Source: Lautropia sp. SCN 69-89
GTDB lineage: Bacteria; Pseudomonadota; Gammaproteobacteria; Burkholderiales; Burkholderiaceae_E
Length of the DNA stretch: 64,000 nucleotides
Direction of reading: 5' to 3'
Assembly (NCBI GenBank): GCA_001724855.1
Contig: MEED01000014.1
Span: 1-64,000 of the forward strand
The translations under genes and the position numbers were made by a program. This document shows positions 10,489-20,675 of this stretch, piece after piece (the stretch's first letter is position 1; each line of letters starts with the position of its first letter). Under the pieces are notes generated by a model that was given only the letters and a program-made list of their open reading frames with translations, did no database searches and was not told the DNA's origin.

Positions 10489-13400
10489 TTAGCCGAGCCG
10501 CTGGTTCTTCACCAGCTCACGCAACACGCGAGCAGCGCTGGCCTCGCCCGGGCGAAGGGCATCGAGCCGCGTCTCCAGATAGTCAGCCAGCTCGACAACC
10601 ATCTCGCGCTGCGTCATGTCGCTGTAGTAGTTGGGAACATTGAGCGTCAGGTGGGCCAACACTTCGGCGCCATCCACGTCCTTCTGAAGCTCCATTAGCC
10701 CGTACAGCACAGCGCGCAGGGTGGACTGGTGTAGCTCGGAGCCCTCGCCCATCTCCGCACGGCCAAACTCAACGGCACTCTTCAGACGGGCGTCGTTGGC
10801 CTTATGGCTCTCGAGCAGCGGCTTGAAATCTCGCACCTTGAAGGCCTTGGCGAAGTTCTGATAGTTATCCAAGGTCTTCGAACCACGCGACTCCATGTCC
10901 AGCATCTTGAGGTAGAACCGTTCCGCACCGGACAGCTTTTCCCAGCGCCCCTTGGTCACGCCCTGAGGGACAAGACAACGGTTGGCGGTGTCGACGGCGA
11001 ACGCAATCAATCCGTCAACGAAAGTGGTCTCGCCCTTCACCCGTGGGCGGATCGCCTCGGCCGTCATGTCTCGCCCGTCAATGACCGCGTACCGTGTCAA
11101 CACCCGAAGCGCCGCGGCATACCCCGCCATCTGGATGTCGGCATCTTCGAACACGTTCTCGTCGCGATACAGGCCTTTGGCCTGCTGGTTAAGCCCCGTG
11201 AGATCCGCCACCTGCTTCTCGACTTCCTCTTGAATCTCCCAGGCCAGATCGTCGCGGGTGGTCTTGTGCCAGCCGTGGCTCTTGCGCAAGACGAGCAGCA
11301 CTGTGCCTTTTACATAGCTACCTTCTCGCAGGGCACTATCAGTCTCGGTGACGACATACCACGCGGCAGTCACGTGCATGCCCGCGGCCCAGACGATATT
11401 GGCCATATCAGCCCAGATCGCGCCTGACTGATGCGTGAACATGACGACCTGGATGCCGTTATCGGGCATGCACTCGGCCATGCGCTTATAGGCGGAGACC
11501 ATCCCACGGCGAAACCCCTCGTCCTCACCTTTGATCGCAAGGGCACGGCGGCTGTCCCAAATCCACTGCGCGAACTCCGCAGGAGGATTCTTGCGCAGCC
11601 AGGCAATGAAGAACTCCAGGATCTCCTCATACTTGACGGCGTCACCATAGGGCGGGTCCGTCACATACAAATCGTTCGTTGTATCGATTTGATCCGCAGA
11701 TCGGCAGTCAATGCGAAGGGCGTCTCGCTCTGGTAAGGGGAAGCTCTTCAACTCCGACTCCACGAGATCGAGCGCGTAAGGCGCTGCGCGGCAGCCGTAG
11801 TTCAGGAGCGTGTTCAGAGCCTGATTGTCGAAGACTTGCTTTACCCCGCCGCTACGACCTTCCCCATCCCCGATGCTCCAACGAGTCAGGCGCGCACTGG
11901 AGTTGAGCATCTGAGCCATTCTCAGCTTTAACTTCGCGTCGCTGTAGCGATTCACGAGCCCAGCGATCAGCAGTTGACGGGAGTTGAAGAGGTGGTGCCA
12001 GTGCGTCCAGCCGCGCTCGCGATACAGCCGCTCGGTTTCGTCACCGGGCTCAATCCGCATGTCTGGAATCCAGCCCTTCGCCTGCCAATCGGCAATGTGC
12101 TTCGCGACGAACGCCTCAACGATGCCCTCCCGGTTGAGATCGTCCGCACTGACGCCCCTGAACTCGTAGTCGTCGCCCTTGCCCTTCTTCTTCGGCCGCA
12201 TCCACTGAATGCAATAGAGCCTCTCCTGAAAGATGTCGTCAGGGCGTGGCTTGAAATCGCTCTTCTCCCACAAACGCAATCGATTGCCGTTCGACCCGTC
12301 TTCCTTTCGGTAGTCGCCGCGCAGAGTCGAAATTTTCGTCCGGTACTCGACACCATCGACCCTGTGAATCAAGTAGGGCTCCTGCCCGCGGCCGTCTGAG
12401 CGTACGGTGCCGTCTTCGGCCAACCGGAAGTCATCAGCATTGACCTGCTGAAGGATCTCAATGTCGTAGCGCTTGTGACGTGCGTCCGGCACCAGCCTCG
12501 CGATCACCTTCTCGCGCTTGCTAATCACCAAGGTTGGCAGAAGCGGCACAAGCCAACCTGTCTGAGGGCAGCGCGCCTCGACGCAGTAAAGAAACACCTT
12601 GGCGCGCCAGCCATGACCGTCGGTCTCCACGCCGAGTCGCTCGATATCGGCCTTCACGCGCAGGACAAGCGCCTGCTGATCACGCGCGAAATGCTCGCGG
12701 CTCTGCGGCGACCCTCCAACAATGTGGAAGGCCCCCCAGGTGAGCATGCACGCAACGGGATTCAAGTCCGATGCGTACACGTCGCATCCCAGCCGAGCGG
12801 CCTCGAATGGGATCTGGCCGGAACCGCAAAAGGTGTCGGCCAGTCGCGGGCGGTGACCGAAGCGCATGATGCCCAATTGCTCTACCAACTCCGAAAACGC
12901 GTTCGCACTCGTACCGAGATGCGCGTTGACCGCGTCCCAGATGTGGTCGTGGACGCTGTCAATGACTTCCTCTGGGCGCCTCGCTTCCTCCGCCCGCTGC
13001 CGGTAAGGCACGCGTGGCAACATCTGGGACTCGAGTTTCCGGCGTTCCCGCTCGGGCAGGTCGGCGCGCCAGGAGACCTTGACGACGTTGTACTCAGGCT
13101 TTGTCCAATCGATCGGCGCCGATCTGGGCAACACGTCTTCTGGCAATACGCTGAAGTAGTCGGTAATCCGCGCGATCGAAAGCCGCTCGAGGATTTCCTT
13201 TGGCCTTGGACGCCGCTTCCATCGGACGACGAAAGACTCGTCGTCCATCGCCATCAGCATTTCGAATATCTCGAGGTCACGCGCCGGTGTGTCGGTGGCG
13301 GGTAGCAAGCAACCAAGCACGCAAGCTTTGTTGAGGATTAGTGGTTTGCGGCCTTTCCAGTAACCGCCTAAAGCCGTTAGGGTCTTGCCGTGCACGGCCA

Positions 13401-13503
13401 TTTGCTCTTTGTAAGCCTCAACCGAGAGCTTTTGCACCGGCAGCAGCCGCTCGATGAGCGCGGGGGCGTCCTTCAGGGACAGCGGAACGACTGGCGTGCT
13501 CAC
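10489..13503 (-). CDS. DUF1156-family adenine-specific DNA methyltransferase
   Basis: ADTFCGSGQIPFEAARLGCDVYASDLNPVA (SAM-binding motif) and YVTDPPYGDAVKYEE (motif IV DPPY). Confidence 0.85.
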   Translation of the reverse strand: MSTPVVPLSLKDAPALIERLLPVQKLSVEAYKEQMAVHGKTLTALGGYWKGRKPLILNKACVLGCLLPATDTPARDLEIFEMLMAMDDESFVVRWKRRPRPKEILERLSIARITDYFSVLPEDVLPRSAPIDWTKPEYNVVKVSWRADLPERERRKLESQMLPRVPYRQRAEEARRPEEVIDSVHDHIWDAVNAHLGTSANAFSELVEQLGIMRFGHRPRLADTFCGSGQIPFEAARLGCDVYASDLNPVACMLTWGAFHIVGGSPQSREHFARDQQALVLRVKADIERLGVETDGHGWRAKVFLYCVEARCPQTGWLVPLLPTLVISKREKVIARLVPDARHKRYDIEILQQVNADDFRLAEDGTVRSDGRGQEPYLIHRVDGVEYRTKISTLRGDYRKEDGSNGNRLRLWEKSDFKPRPDDIFQERLYCIQWMRPKKKGKGDDYEFRGVSADDLNREGIVEAFVAKHIADWQAKGWIPDMRIEPGDETERLYRERGWTHWHHLFNSRQLLIAGLVNRYSDAKLKLRMAQMLNSSARLTRWSIGDGEGRSGGVKQVFDNQALNTLLNYGCRAAPYALDLVESELKSFPLPERDALRIDCRSADQIDTTNDLYVTDPPYGDAVKYEEILEFFIAWLRKNPPAEFAQWIWDSRRALAIKGEDEGFRRGMVSAYKRMAECMPDNGIQVVMFTHQSGAIWADMANIVWAAGMHVTAAWYVVTETDSALREGSYVKGTVLLVLRKSHGWHKTTRDDLAWEIQEEVEKQVADLTGLNQQAKGLYRDENVFEDADIQMAGYAAALRVLTRYAVIDGRDMTAEAIRPRVKGETTFVDGLIAFAVDTANRCLVPQGVTKGRWEKLSGAERFYLKMLDMESRGSKTLDNYQNFAKAFKVRDFKPLLESHKANDARLKSAVEFGRAEMGEGSELHQSTLRAVLYGLMELQKDVDGAEVLAHLTLNVPNYYSDMTQREMVVELADYLETRLDALRPGEASAARVLRELVKNQRLG

Positions 13504-14075
13504 TCCGCCTCCTTGAAGAGCGGCAAGCGAAACAGGTCATCCTCCACGGGGCGCCGACGCCGGCGTCCCGGCACAGGCCTCTCTCCGTCAGACAGAGCGT
13601 GAAACAGCGCTCTACGCCAGCCGCGTTGGGTGTCCTCAGGCAGACCGGCCTCGGCTACTGTCATCGAAAACAGCCACCATCGTTCCTCGGGCCGAAGTGC
13701 GGCCCACTTGCTGCCAATGACGCGAAGCTGGTCGTCGCTCGCCGTCTCCGCTGCCCACGCAAGAACGCACAGCTCCTTTCCGAGTAGGCGGTCCACAAGG
13801 TTCGTCCCGGAATGCCACCGGGCCGTCAGGACCTTCGCGGCCTTAAGGCGATCGTTGAACTCGCGGCGTGCAGTATCAGAGATGCCCGACCAGACGCGGC
13901 GCGGCAACACCACGCGTTCCTCGTCGCGCGGAATCCCGGCCTCATGGCCGCGGTAGCCGTAATCCTCGACGATCACCACGGGCTCGGTCCGGGACGCTGG
14001 AATCTCAACGCGAAAGACATGGGCGCCAAACTTCTCTGGCGCGCCGAAGTCGACCGTGGCGACTGCTTCGCTCAT
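13500..14075 (-). CDS. DUF3780-like protein
   Basis: 191 aa; overlaps methylase and DUF499 genes by 4 nt; position and sequence match DUF3780 in DUF499/DUF1156 operons. Confidence 0.7.
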   Translation of the reverse strand: MSEAVATVDFGAPEKFGAHVFRVEIPASRTEPVVIVEDYGYRGHEAGIPRDEERVVLPRRVWSGISDTARREFNDRLKAAKVLTARWHSGTNLVDRLLGKELCVLAWAAETASDDQLRVIGSKWAALRPEERWWLFSMTVAEAGLPEDTQRGWRRALFHALSDGERPVPGRRRRRPVEDDLFRLPLFKEAE

Positions 14076-17000
14076 TGCTCGACGTCCGCCTGTTCAAGAG
14101 CAATACCGAGCTTGCCTGCAAAATCCTTCAGATCGTGGCCCGAGGCGAAATGCGCCTTTCGGAAGGTCATGGTCACCGGCGTGTCAGGCGCGAACTTCTC
14201 CAAGATCTTGGTCAGCAGCGCCGTGATGAAAGCGGCATCGACACGCACTTCGCCGACCATGATGTTCGCTATCTTGTTGCCCTGGCCCACAGTGAGTGCG
14301 ACGTTCTCGAACTCCACGGTCTTGTCTGCCGCCTGTTTGAGCCCTTCGAAGGTCGTTCCTCGTGAGTCCAGCTTGCGTCCGGTACGCGAGACGAGCCGCG
14401 CTGGCTTGACCTCGTCGATCTGGACGCCCTTCTTGCCACGGGCCGGAAAGCGGAAGTCGGCTTTGGCCTCTAGGCCGTCTGCCGAGCCGAACGCTCGGAG
14501 CAGCACGTCACCATCGCCAATGTCTACTGGCCCGGCGTAGGGCGTTCCCTCGCGCGGCTCACTTCCGTCCAGCGTGTATCGGATATCGCCGCGAGGCGCG
14601 ACAAACAGCTCCACAATGCGCTTGCCTGCCTGCTCGCTGAGGCGATTGCGCAGTACGAGCTGGTTGGACCAGGTGACGGGATCGCCGGTCTCGTACTGTC
14701 CCGAAACATCGCACACTAGGAAGCTCACCCGCAAAGCCGTTGTCGGGTACGGGTTGTCCTTGAGTACGGGACTCGACTCCGACACAGCGCCATCCTCGGC
14801 GTAGTAGATGCGGGGCGCCGGCCCGGCGTTGACCGGATTGACCTTCAACCGAACCCGGCCTTCGTCGCCGAGCTCAGGCTCGGCGACGATCTGTGCCGAT
14901 GTCCGCTTCTTCTTCGGCTTCTTGGTCACGTACCCATTGCCAAGGTCCTCCCAGAGGCCCCGGTTGCACGCGATTGTCTTCAGCGTGTCGAGACCTCGTG
15001 GCGGCAACCAGGGCATGCCCGGCTGCTCCGCGTAGCGGTCGGCTGCGTCCGACCAGCGTGCATCGTCCTGATTCTCTGGCCACAACAGGTCCTGGGCCTT
15101 GTCGCGAATGGCATCGAACTCCTTCTCGACATCGAGATACAGCTTGAGCGGGTTCGACGTGAGCGTTCTCTCGATCTGCTCCTCGCCGTTGAATGGTTTG
15201 GTGGCATCGCGCGTCATGTCTAGTGCTTTGGGTGCGAGTTGCGAGGGCCGACCGGTTCGTTGGATCGGAAACAGCACTTTGTCGAACAGGCTCAGCACAG
15301 TAGCGTTGAAGTCCTGCTCATAGGTCTGCTGTTTGCGTTCAAGATCCTCGCGCTGTGGATGGCCTTTGGGAATGCGACCATCTGCCTTTTGCGATGCGAA
15401 TAGCTGGCGAGCGGCCTTCTCGACACTGCCCATCGCCGTTTTGTCACCTGTGAGGACGCACAGGTTGTTCTTCTGGCTGAGTCCGTCGAAGAATTTCTGG
15501 ACCTCCTCCGGCGGAATCTTCGAGTCCGGGCTTACAACCAGCAATACGCGCCCGCGTCGGACGCGGTCCGCGACGTCCTCAAGCTTTGGCAGCGGAAGTA
15601 CTTCCTCATACACGGTCTTGCGCACGGGTTTGAACATATCCCGGAGACGGTGCCGAATTAGGTCGTCGACCTGGTTCTCCGGTGCGTCGTGGGCCAGGCT
15701 TTGCAGGAGCTTCGTCAGATTCTCCTGACGGTCGAAGTAGTAGCGACCCTCAGGCGTGTGGTGCAGGTACCAAGCGGCCTTCTCCAGCTCCTCGAACGCC
15801 GCCAAGAAATCGGATGGTTCACGCAGCGGTGATACGAGGCACTCCACCATCTCTTCCCGTGTGAGCCCCTTAACTGCGTTCACTGCCGTCGAAAGGCTTG
15901 CGGTAAGCAGCAGGGAGCCAACCTGGGTAGCGGCCTCCTTGCCCGTCTGAAGATCGATGATCTGGGCGTGCGCGGATAGCTGTGCATCCCAAAGATCCTT
16001 GGCGATTACGTCGCGCATGCCGGAGATCTCGGTGAGCTTGTCGCGCACCTCCGCGATGCCGAGGTCAAAGTGCTGGGGACCGATCAAGAAGACGTCATTC
16101 GCGTTCCGGTCCCAGACAGATTTCAGGAGCCGGGAGACCAACTCGATAAGGCCTCGGGTTTGCTTGAACTGCTCGTTTTCTTTGAACAGCGCGACGACGT
16201 TCTTGAGCCTTGGATGAAACGGGTAGGTGGCGACGATCTCGTCGGCGATGGCTTCTGCACCTCGGTTGGCCGTCTTGGACTTGGCGGCTTCCACAAGCTT
16301 GCGGCCAAAGGAGTCGGCGATATCCTCGATCTCGTTCTTGTCGGGCAGTGCCTTGAACAGCCGCTTGCGCAGGATGTCGTAGATCTCGTTCGCCGCAAGA
16401 TCCACGGGAGTGATGTTGCGTTCCTGACGGCCGAGTTCGGCGCGTGCATCCTGTAGGGCTTTGTTGATGAGCCTTCCACCCGTGTCATACGCGGCCGCAA
16501 GATCGGACACCACGATGCACACGTTCTTCTTCTTGCCAGATGCCGTGAGCAAATTTGCGAATGCACGCGTGGCAATGTCGGCGACCGTGCCGTTGCCGAC
16601 CTTCTGGGTGTCGAGGTAGTGGAAGTACGGTGGCATCTCGTCAAGCAGAACCAAAACCGGGTTCTCGCCTTCGAAGAGGTTCAACCAGTCTTTCTCGTCC
16701 GGCGCCTTCGGCCCGCCCGTCCAGAAACTGCGGAACTGGTCCCCCTTCCCGAGCTGATTCGCGATCTCGCCCCAGAAGAAGTGGTCGGGGTTGTTCCGGC
16801 CGTTGAACGCTGCAATGGCCGCGGTCTTGAAGGCATCTGCGTGAGAGATACCTGCGCAGTGCTTTGCTCGAAGTGAGGGGTGCTTCGCGAGGAGGCCGAA
16901 ACCCACGAGCAGGTGGGTTTTCCCACCACCCATCGCCTGCTTCAGATGAAAGACAGCCTGAGAAGAGGCGCCTGCCAGGCGCGCAATGCCTTCCGAGATC

Positions 17001-17155
17001 AGGTCCTTCATGCCCTGGGTGATGTGGGTCTTCTCGAAGAACGCCGATCCGTCACCCTCGGCCGAAATGATCTCGTCAAGCTGTTCTATCTGATCGCTGA
17101 GCTTGATCGAAAGTGCATTTGGCTGCAGCTGGCAGGCGTCGCGGACGGTCTTCAT
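14072..17155 (-). CDS. DUF499-family ATPase
   Basis: Walker A AMGGGKTHLLVGFGLLAKH; 1027 aa; linked to DUF3780/DUF1156. Confidence 0.82.
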   Translation of the reverse strand: MKTVRDACQLQPNALSIKLSDQIEQLDEIISAEGDGSAFFEKTHITQGMKDLISEGIARLAGASSQAVFHLKQAMGGGKTHLLVGFGLLAKHPSLRAKHCAGISHADAFKTAAIAAFNGRNNPDHFFWGEIANQLGKGDQFRSFWTGGPKAPDEKDWLNLFEGENPVLVLLDEMPPYFHYLDTQKVGNGTVADIATRAFANLLTASGKKKNVCIVVSDLAAAYDTGGRLINKALQDARAELGRQERNITPVDLAANEIYDILRKRLFKALPDKNEIEDIADSFGRKLVEAAKSKTANRGAEAIADEIVATYPFHPRLKNVVALFKENEQFKQTRGLIELVSRLLKSVWDRNANDVFLIGPQHFDLGIAEVRDKLTEISGMRDVIAKDLWDAQLSAHAQIIDLQTGKEAATQVGSLLLTASLSTAVNAVKGLTREEMVECLVSPLREPSDFLAAFEELEKAAWYLHHTPEGRYYFDRQENLTKLLQSLAHDAPENQVDDLIRHRLRDMFKPVRKTVYEEVLPLPKLEDVADRVRRGRVLLVVSPDSKIPPEEVQKFFDGLSQKNNLCVLTGDKTAMGSVEKAARQLFASQKADGRIPKGHPQREDLERKQQTYEQDFNATVLSLFDKVLFPIQRTGRPSQLAPKALDMTRDATKPFNGEEQIERTLTSNPLKLYLDVEKEFDAIRDKAQDLLWPENQDDARWSDAADRYAEQPGMPWLPPRGLDTLKTIACNRGLWEDLGNGYVTKKPKKKRTSAQIVAEPELGDEGRVRLKVNPVNAGPAPRIYYAEDGAVSESSPVLKDNPYPTTALRVSFLVCDVSGQYETGDPVTWSNQLVLRNRLSEQAGKRIVELFVAPRGDIRYTLDGSEPREGTPYAGPVDIGDGDVLLRAFGSADGLEAKADFRFPARGKKGVQIDEVKPARLVSRTGRKLDSRGTTFEGLKQAADKTVEFENVALTVGQGNKIANIMVGEVRVDAAFITALLTKILEKFAPDTPVTMTFRKAHFASGHDLKDFAGKLGIALEQADVEQ

Positions 17156-17182
17156 TCGTTATTCCTCAGATTGACCTACTCG

Positions 17183-18088
17183 TTACTCGACACTGGCCGC
17201 CCAACCCGGTGCCAGAGCCGAACTGTCTATCGATGACAGAACCTCGTGGTTTGCGAGTGCGAGCTGGAACGCCGCTGCACTCAGGTTGTGTCCTGGCGAA
17301 CAGTCGACCCCCCATCGGCGCAGCGCGTAACCCGCCACGGCCGCCCGACACGTGACCAGGAGCGCTCCGGAGCGCATCCCGTAGTCAGCCTCGATAGCGC
17401 TCTTGTGCGCGAGCTTAGGGTGTGGAACCAGCTTCAGATCCACGGTGTGGTTCCATTGCTCGTCCGCTTCCGCGCGCTCATGGTCGGCCGGGTCACCCGC
17501 ATCCAACACCGTGGCCTTGGATATCCGGGTGATCACGAAATCGGCGAAGCGCGCGTTTGCACGGTCGTAGGCGCGAACGTGCCAACGCTGGCCGTTGTCG
17601 ACCAACGCGTGGGGCACGATCTGCCGCTCCGTTTTTCCGCTGCTTAACGACACGTACGTCACCTCCAGAACCTGCTGGCGATAGATCGCCCGCGTCACCA
17701 CTGCTAACTCAGCTAGCTTCGGCAGGCTGAGACTTTCGACTGTCTCGGTCGACAGACCCTGCGGATGCGGCAAACCGTCGCCCAGCCCGGACTTCAACCA
17801 GTACAGCACCCGTTCAGGAGTCCGGCTGAATATCAGCCTGAACTTCTCTCCCGGCAGGTACGTCTTCGCCTGAAAGTCGTAGACCAAGTTCTCCGGAGCC
17901 AGCTCTTTGTAGAGCGCCAAGTCTCGACTCGCCTGGATCGACGCCCCAGAAAACCGCTTCGCGACATCCGCCCGCCGCAACTCCCCCAGAAAGAACAGGC
18001 GCGCTTCGATGTACGACAGCCGCTCCACCTGGGAAGGAGGCACGCCCTTGAGCATCGCTCGCACCGAGTTCGACCTAGTCATGAACAC
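17183..18088 (-). CDS. WYL-domain regulator-like protein (start may be an internal ATG near 18055)
   Basis: QQVLEVTYVSLSSGKTERQIVPHALVDNGQRWHVRAYDRANARFADFVITRI = WYL domain. Confidence 0.8.
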   Translation of the reverse strand: MFMTRSNSVRAMLKGVPPSQVERLSYIEARLFFLGELRRADVAKRFSGASIQASRDLALYKELAPENLVYDFQAKTYLPGEKFRLIFSRTPERVLYWLKSGLGDGLPHPQGLSTETVESLSLPKLAELAVVTRAIYRQQVLEVTYVSLSSGKTERQIVPHALVDNGQRWHVRAYDRANARFADFVITRISKATVLDAGDPADHERAEADEQWNHTVDLKLVPHPKLAHKSAIEADYGMRSGALLVTCRAAVAGYALRRWGVDCSPGHNLSAAAFQLALANHEVLSSIDSSALAPGWAASVE

Positions 18089-18956
18089 ACAGCGCCCGCT
18101 CTATAGGCACAAGTTCCTCCAACCGTATCTTCATGATAACAATTCTGATAGATTGAGGCTACAGGCCACCCTCGACGACGCACTTCTGCCGCTATCCCAT
18201 CAGATGAAGCTGCACTGGCAGATCGGCAACAAGGATGTTGTTCGCGTCAAGGCGCTGGTCGCCGGTCAGACGGGCAGTGCGCTGATCCGCGCACGTCAGC
18301 AACACAATCTCGCTCAGTCGAAGCCAACCGTCACCAAGGAGCGCTTCTGGCGGGCCATGGTCTCCATGCGGCTAACCACCCGGCAGAAGTCGGGACCCGA
18401 GAGCCACGTGGCACGGTTCATCCGCTTGAATCCGTTTCCCCTTACGTACCCGACCGTCCACCAGGCACGCGATGCCGGCGTCCTGATCGCGAAGGTCCTC
18501 AGGAAAGCGGGAGGAATCCGGTTCGCCGACAAGATCGCGACCGAGCTCGCCCAGAACCTGGAGATTCTCGAAGATGGCTTGTGGACCGACACGCTCGCCC
18601 AGTGCAATCGGCTGACGCAGTTGGTGCCAAGGGATGTCGAGATCGAGGTGGCACGGCACGTTCAGGAGCACTTCCTCGGCTTCGGACCGAAGCAGTCCCG
18701 CAACCTGTTGCAGTCCTTGGGACTGACCCGCTACGAGATCCCGATCGACAGTCGCCTGACCGACTGGCTGAACGAGTTCGGGTTCCCAGTGCGCCTGACG
18801 GCTACAGCGCTGGGCGACGACAACTACTACCGTTTCATCTCGGATGGCATTCAAGCGCTCTGCGAGCGCAGCGGTGTACTGCCCTGTATCTTCGATGCGG
18901 CGGTGTTCGCGTCGCGAGATTCGGTGGCGTGGACCGATGACAACGTGATCTTCTGA
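18081..18956 (+). CDS. HhH-GPD/OGG-like DNA glycosylase-like protein
   Basis: HFLGFGPKQSRNLLQSLGLTRYEIPIDSRLTDWL: helix-hairpin-helix with candidate catalytic K (GPK) and D (PID). Confidence 0.6.
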   Translation: MNTQRPLYRHKFLQPYLHDNNSDRLRLQATLDDALLPLSHQMKLHWQIGNKDVVRVKALVAGQTGSALIRARQQHNLAQSKPTVTKERFWRAMVSMRLTTRQKSGPESHVARFIRLNPFPLTYPTVHQARDAGVLIAKVLRKAGGIRFADKIATELAQNLEILEDGLWTDTLAQCNRLTQLVPRDVEIEVARHVQEHFLGFGPKQSRNLLQSLGLTRYEIPIDSRLTDWLNEFGFPVRLTATALGDDNYYRFISDGIQALCERSGVLPCIFDAAVFASRDSVAWTDDNVIF

Positions 18957-18962
18957 ACGCCC

Positions 18963-19751
18963 GTGCGCATCACCAAGAACGGCCAACTCATTCATTCCGT
19001 CGAAGATTGGTTTCGATGCGCGCCACCGAAGGGCGGTGCCGACCAATGGCGGGACGGCCGCAGTGCTAAGGAGTTCGCCCGGGCGTGGGTCGAGTCCGGT
19101 TCTGTTTCAGTGCCAGATGAACTTGTGGCATTGCTCTCATCACACCCGGATGCGCAGTCCGCAGTGCTGGAGAACGGTGAGCCCGAGGCGCGACTTGCAT
19201 TCGATAAGCGCGTCGGCGAAGTACGCAATGCGGACTTGGCAGTACGGGCGGTTTCAGGCAGTGCGCCACTGGCCCTGACCATCGAAGCGAAGGCCGACGA
19301 GCCATTCGATCAACTGGTCCCTGACACCCTCGCAGATGCGCTCGATCGCATTCTCGAGCGCGGGCGCGGCGGTGGGATTGACAGGGTACGTGATCTCGCG
19401 ACGTCCCTACTGCCTCCTCCCCGGCGAGGGTTGCCTCCGCTTCGTCTACTGCGATACCAGTTGTTGACGGCCGTTGCCGGCAGTCTTGCCTGGGCGCGAC
19501 AGCTTGAGGCGCCGCGTGCGGTACTCGTCATTCATGAGTTCCACACGAGCCAAACTTCAGCTCGCAAGCTCCAGGGGAATGCTCTGGACCTCGACCTCTT
19601 CGTCACGAGGCTCACGGCTGGCGCCCTGCGCGGGCTTGCCGTCGGGTCGCTCGTGGGTCCCATCCGCGTGCCGGGCGATCCGCTGTTCGACAAACCTGCC
19701 GATCTGTACCTTGGCAAGATCGTCAGGCGCGTTTCGCCACCCGGCCCATAG
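18963..19751 (+). CDS. PD-(D/E)XK-like nuclease candidate (DUF6946-like)
   Basis: GTG start 7 nt after the previous gene; EPEARLAFDK...RNADLAVRAVSGSAPLALTIEAKADEPF fits E..D..xEAK spacing. Confidence 0.5.
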   Translation: MRITKNGQLIHSVEDWFRCAPPKGGADQWRDGRSAKEFARAWVESGSVSVPDELVALLSSHPDAQSAVLENGEPEARLAFDKRVGEVRNADLAVRAVSGSAPLALTIEAKADEPFDQLVPDTLADALDRILERGRGGGIDRVRDLATSLLPPPRRGLPPLRLLRYQLLTAVAGSLAWARQLEAPRAVLVIHEFHTSQTSARKLQGNALDLDLFVTRLTAGALRGLAVGSLVGPIRVPGDPLFDKPADLYLGKIVRRVSPPGP

Positions 19752-20119
19752 CTGCATTCCGCACTCGGAACGACGAGGCTTATCCACGGCCGCGCGATCG
19801 GCGCCTCAAACGCAAGACTCGCGCGGCGGTGGGTAAGTCGCCTGCACGAACCGAGGGCTGTCCAGCCGTCCGCAGTGCTGACGAGAGGTTGGCGAATGCC
19901 TGGCCGACGTGTGCCTGCCTGAGTCGACCACTGCGGTTGCGGTCCGGAAGACGTTGGCGCAGGATCGCTCCCGCCTACGCTGGCTGAGTCAGCCCGGTTG
20001 ATGCCCGACAGCGCATCGCCCCTGCCCGCATCCGTGGGCGCATACGCCGGCCTCATCTCCTGAAAACCGGCGGCCGCAAGGCCCGGAGATATGCGTCAGG
20101 CTTCGGACACGAAGCGCCC

Positions 20120-20267
20120 CTGCCCCAGTTGAGCATGCGGGACCGTAGCGGCAACAGCCGAGACGTCACTGCTGCAATCACGCCCGCGCCCTGCCCCAGT
20201 CCGCTGCGCCAACCGCGTCGTCACTACGCGGCGCCAGCCAGTAGTGACGACGCGCACGCTGCCCCAG
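20120..20267 (+). repeat. Three CTGCCCCAG direct repeats with an intervening perfect 14-bp inverted repeat
   Basis: CTGCCCCAG at 20120, 20191 and 20259; CGCGTCGTCACTAC (20214..20227) / GTAGTGACGACGCG (20241..20254), 13-nt loop. Confidence 0.6.
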
Positions 20268-20675
20268 CGCACGAGCGTTTTGTCGGGGCTGTCGCAAGTG
20301 ACGCCCCCACGTGACGGGCTCCCAGGCGCGTCAAAACCTCGGACCGTGCAACGCGGTCTGCACCCGCCCGCTCCCCGCGGGCCATGTCAGCCATGGCGCC
20401 AACCGGCGCACCGAGAGCCTTGGGCAATGGCTCACCCGATGGATCGCCTTCCCGCAGGAAGCGCCATCGACGCCAATGCCGCGTGCCGCGGCGGCCAGCA
20501 GTTACTCGGCACGAAACGGGAGTGGTGTCCCGCGTCCCTCGTAGTTCCCGCAACGCCCAGGCGTTCGGGACGGACAGAAACACTGACCTGACCGACGACA
20601 CACCAGCGACAACGAAGCATCTCGCCCCAGGGGCAACCGACAGGAACGAGGACGGCACCCGACAGCAGCTACCGA

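Noticed and set aside
20214-20254. Integron attC site
   Set aside because: The hairpin lacks recognisable RYYYAAC/GTTRRRY core boxes and extrahelical-base layout, so I do not call it attC.
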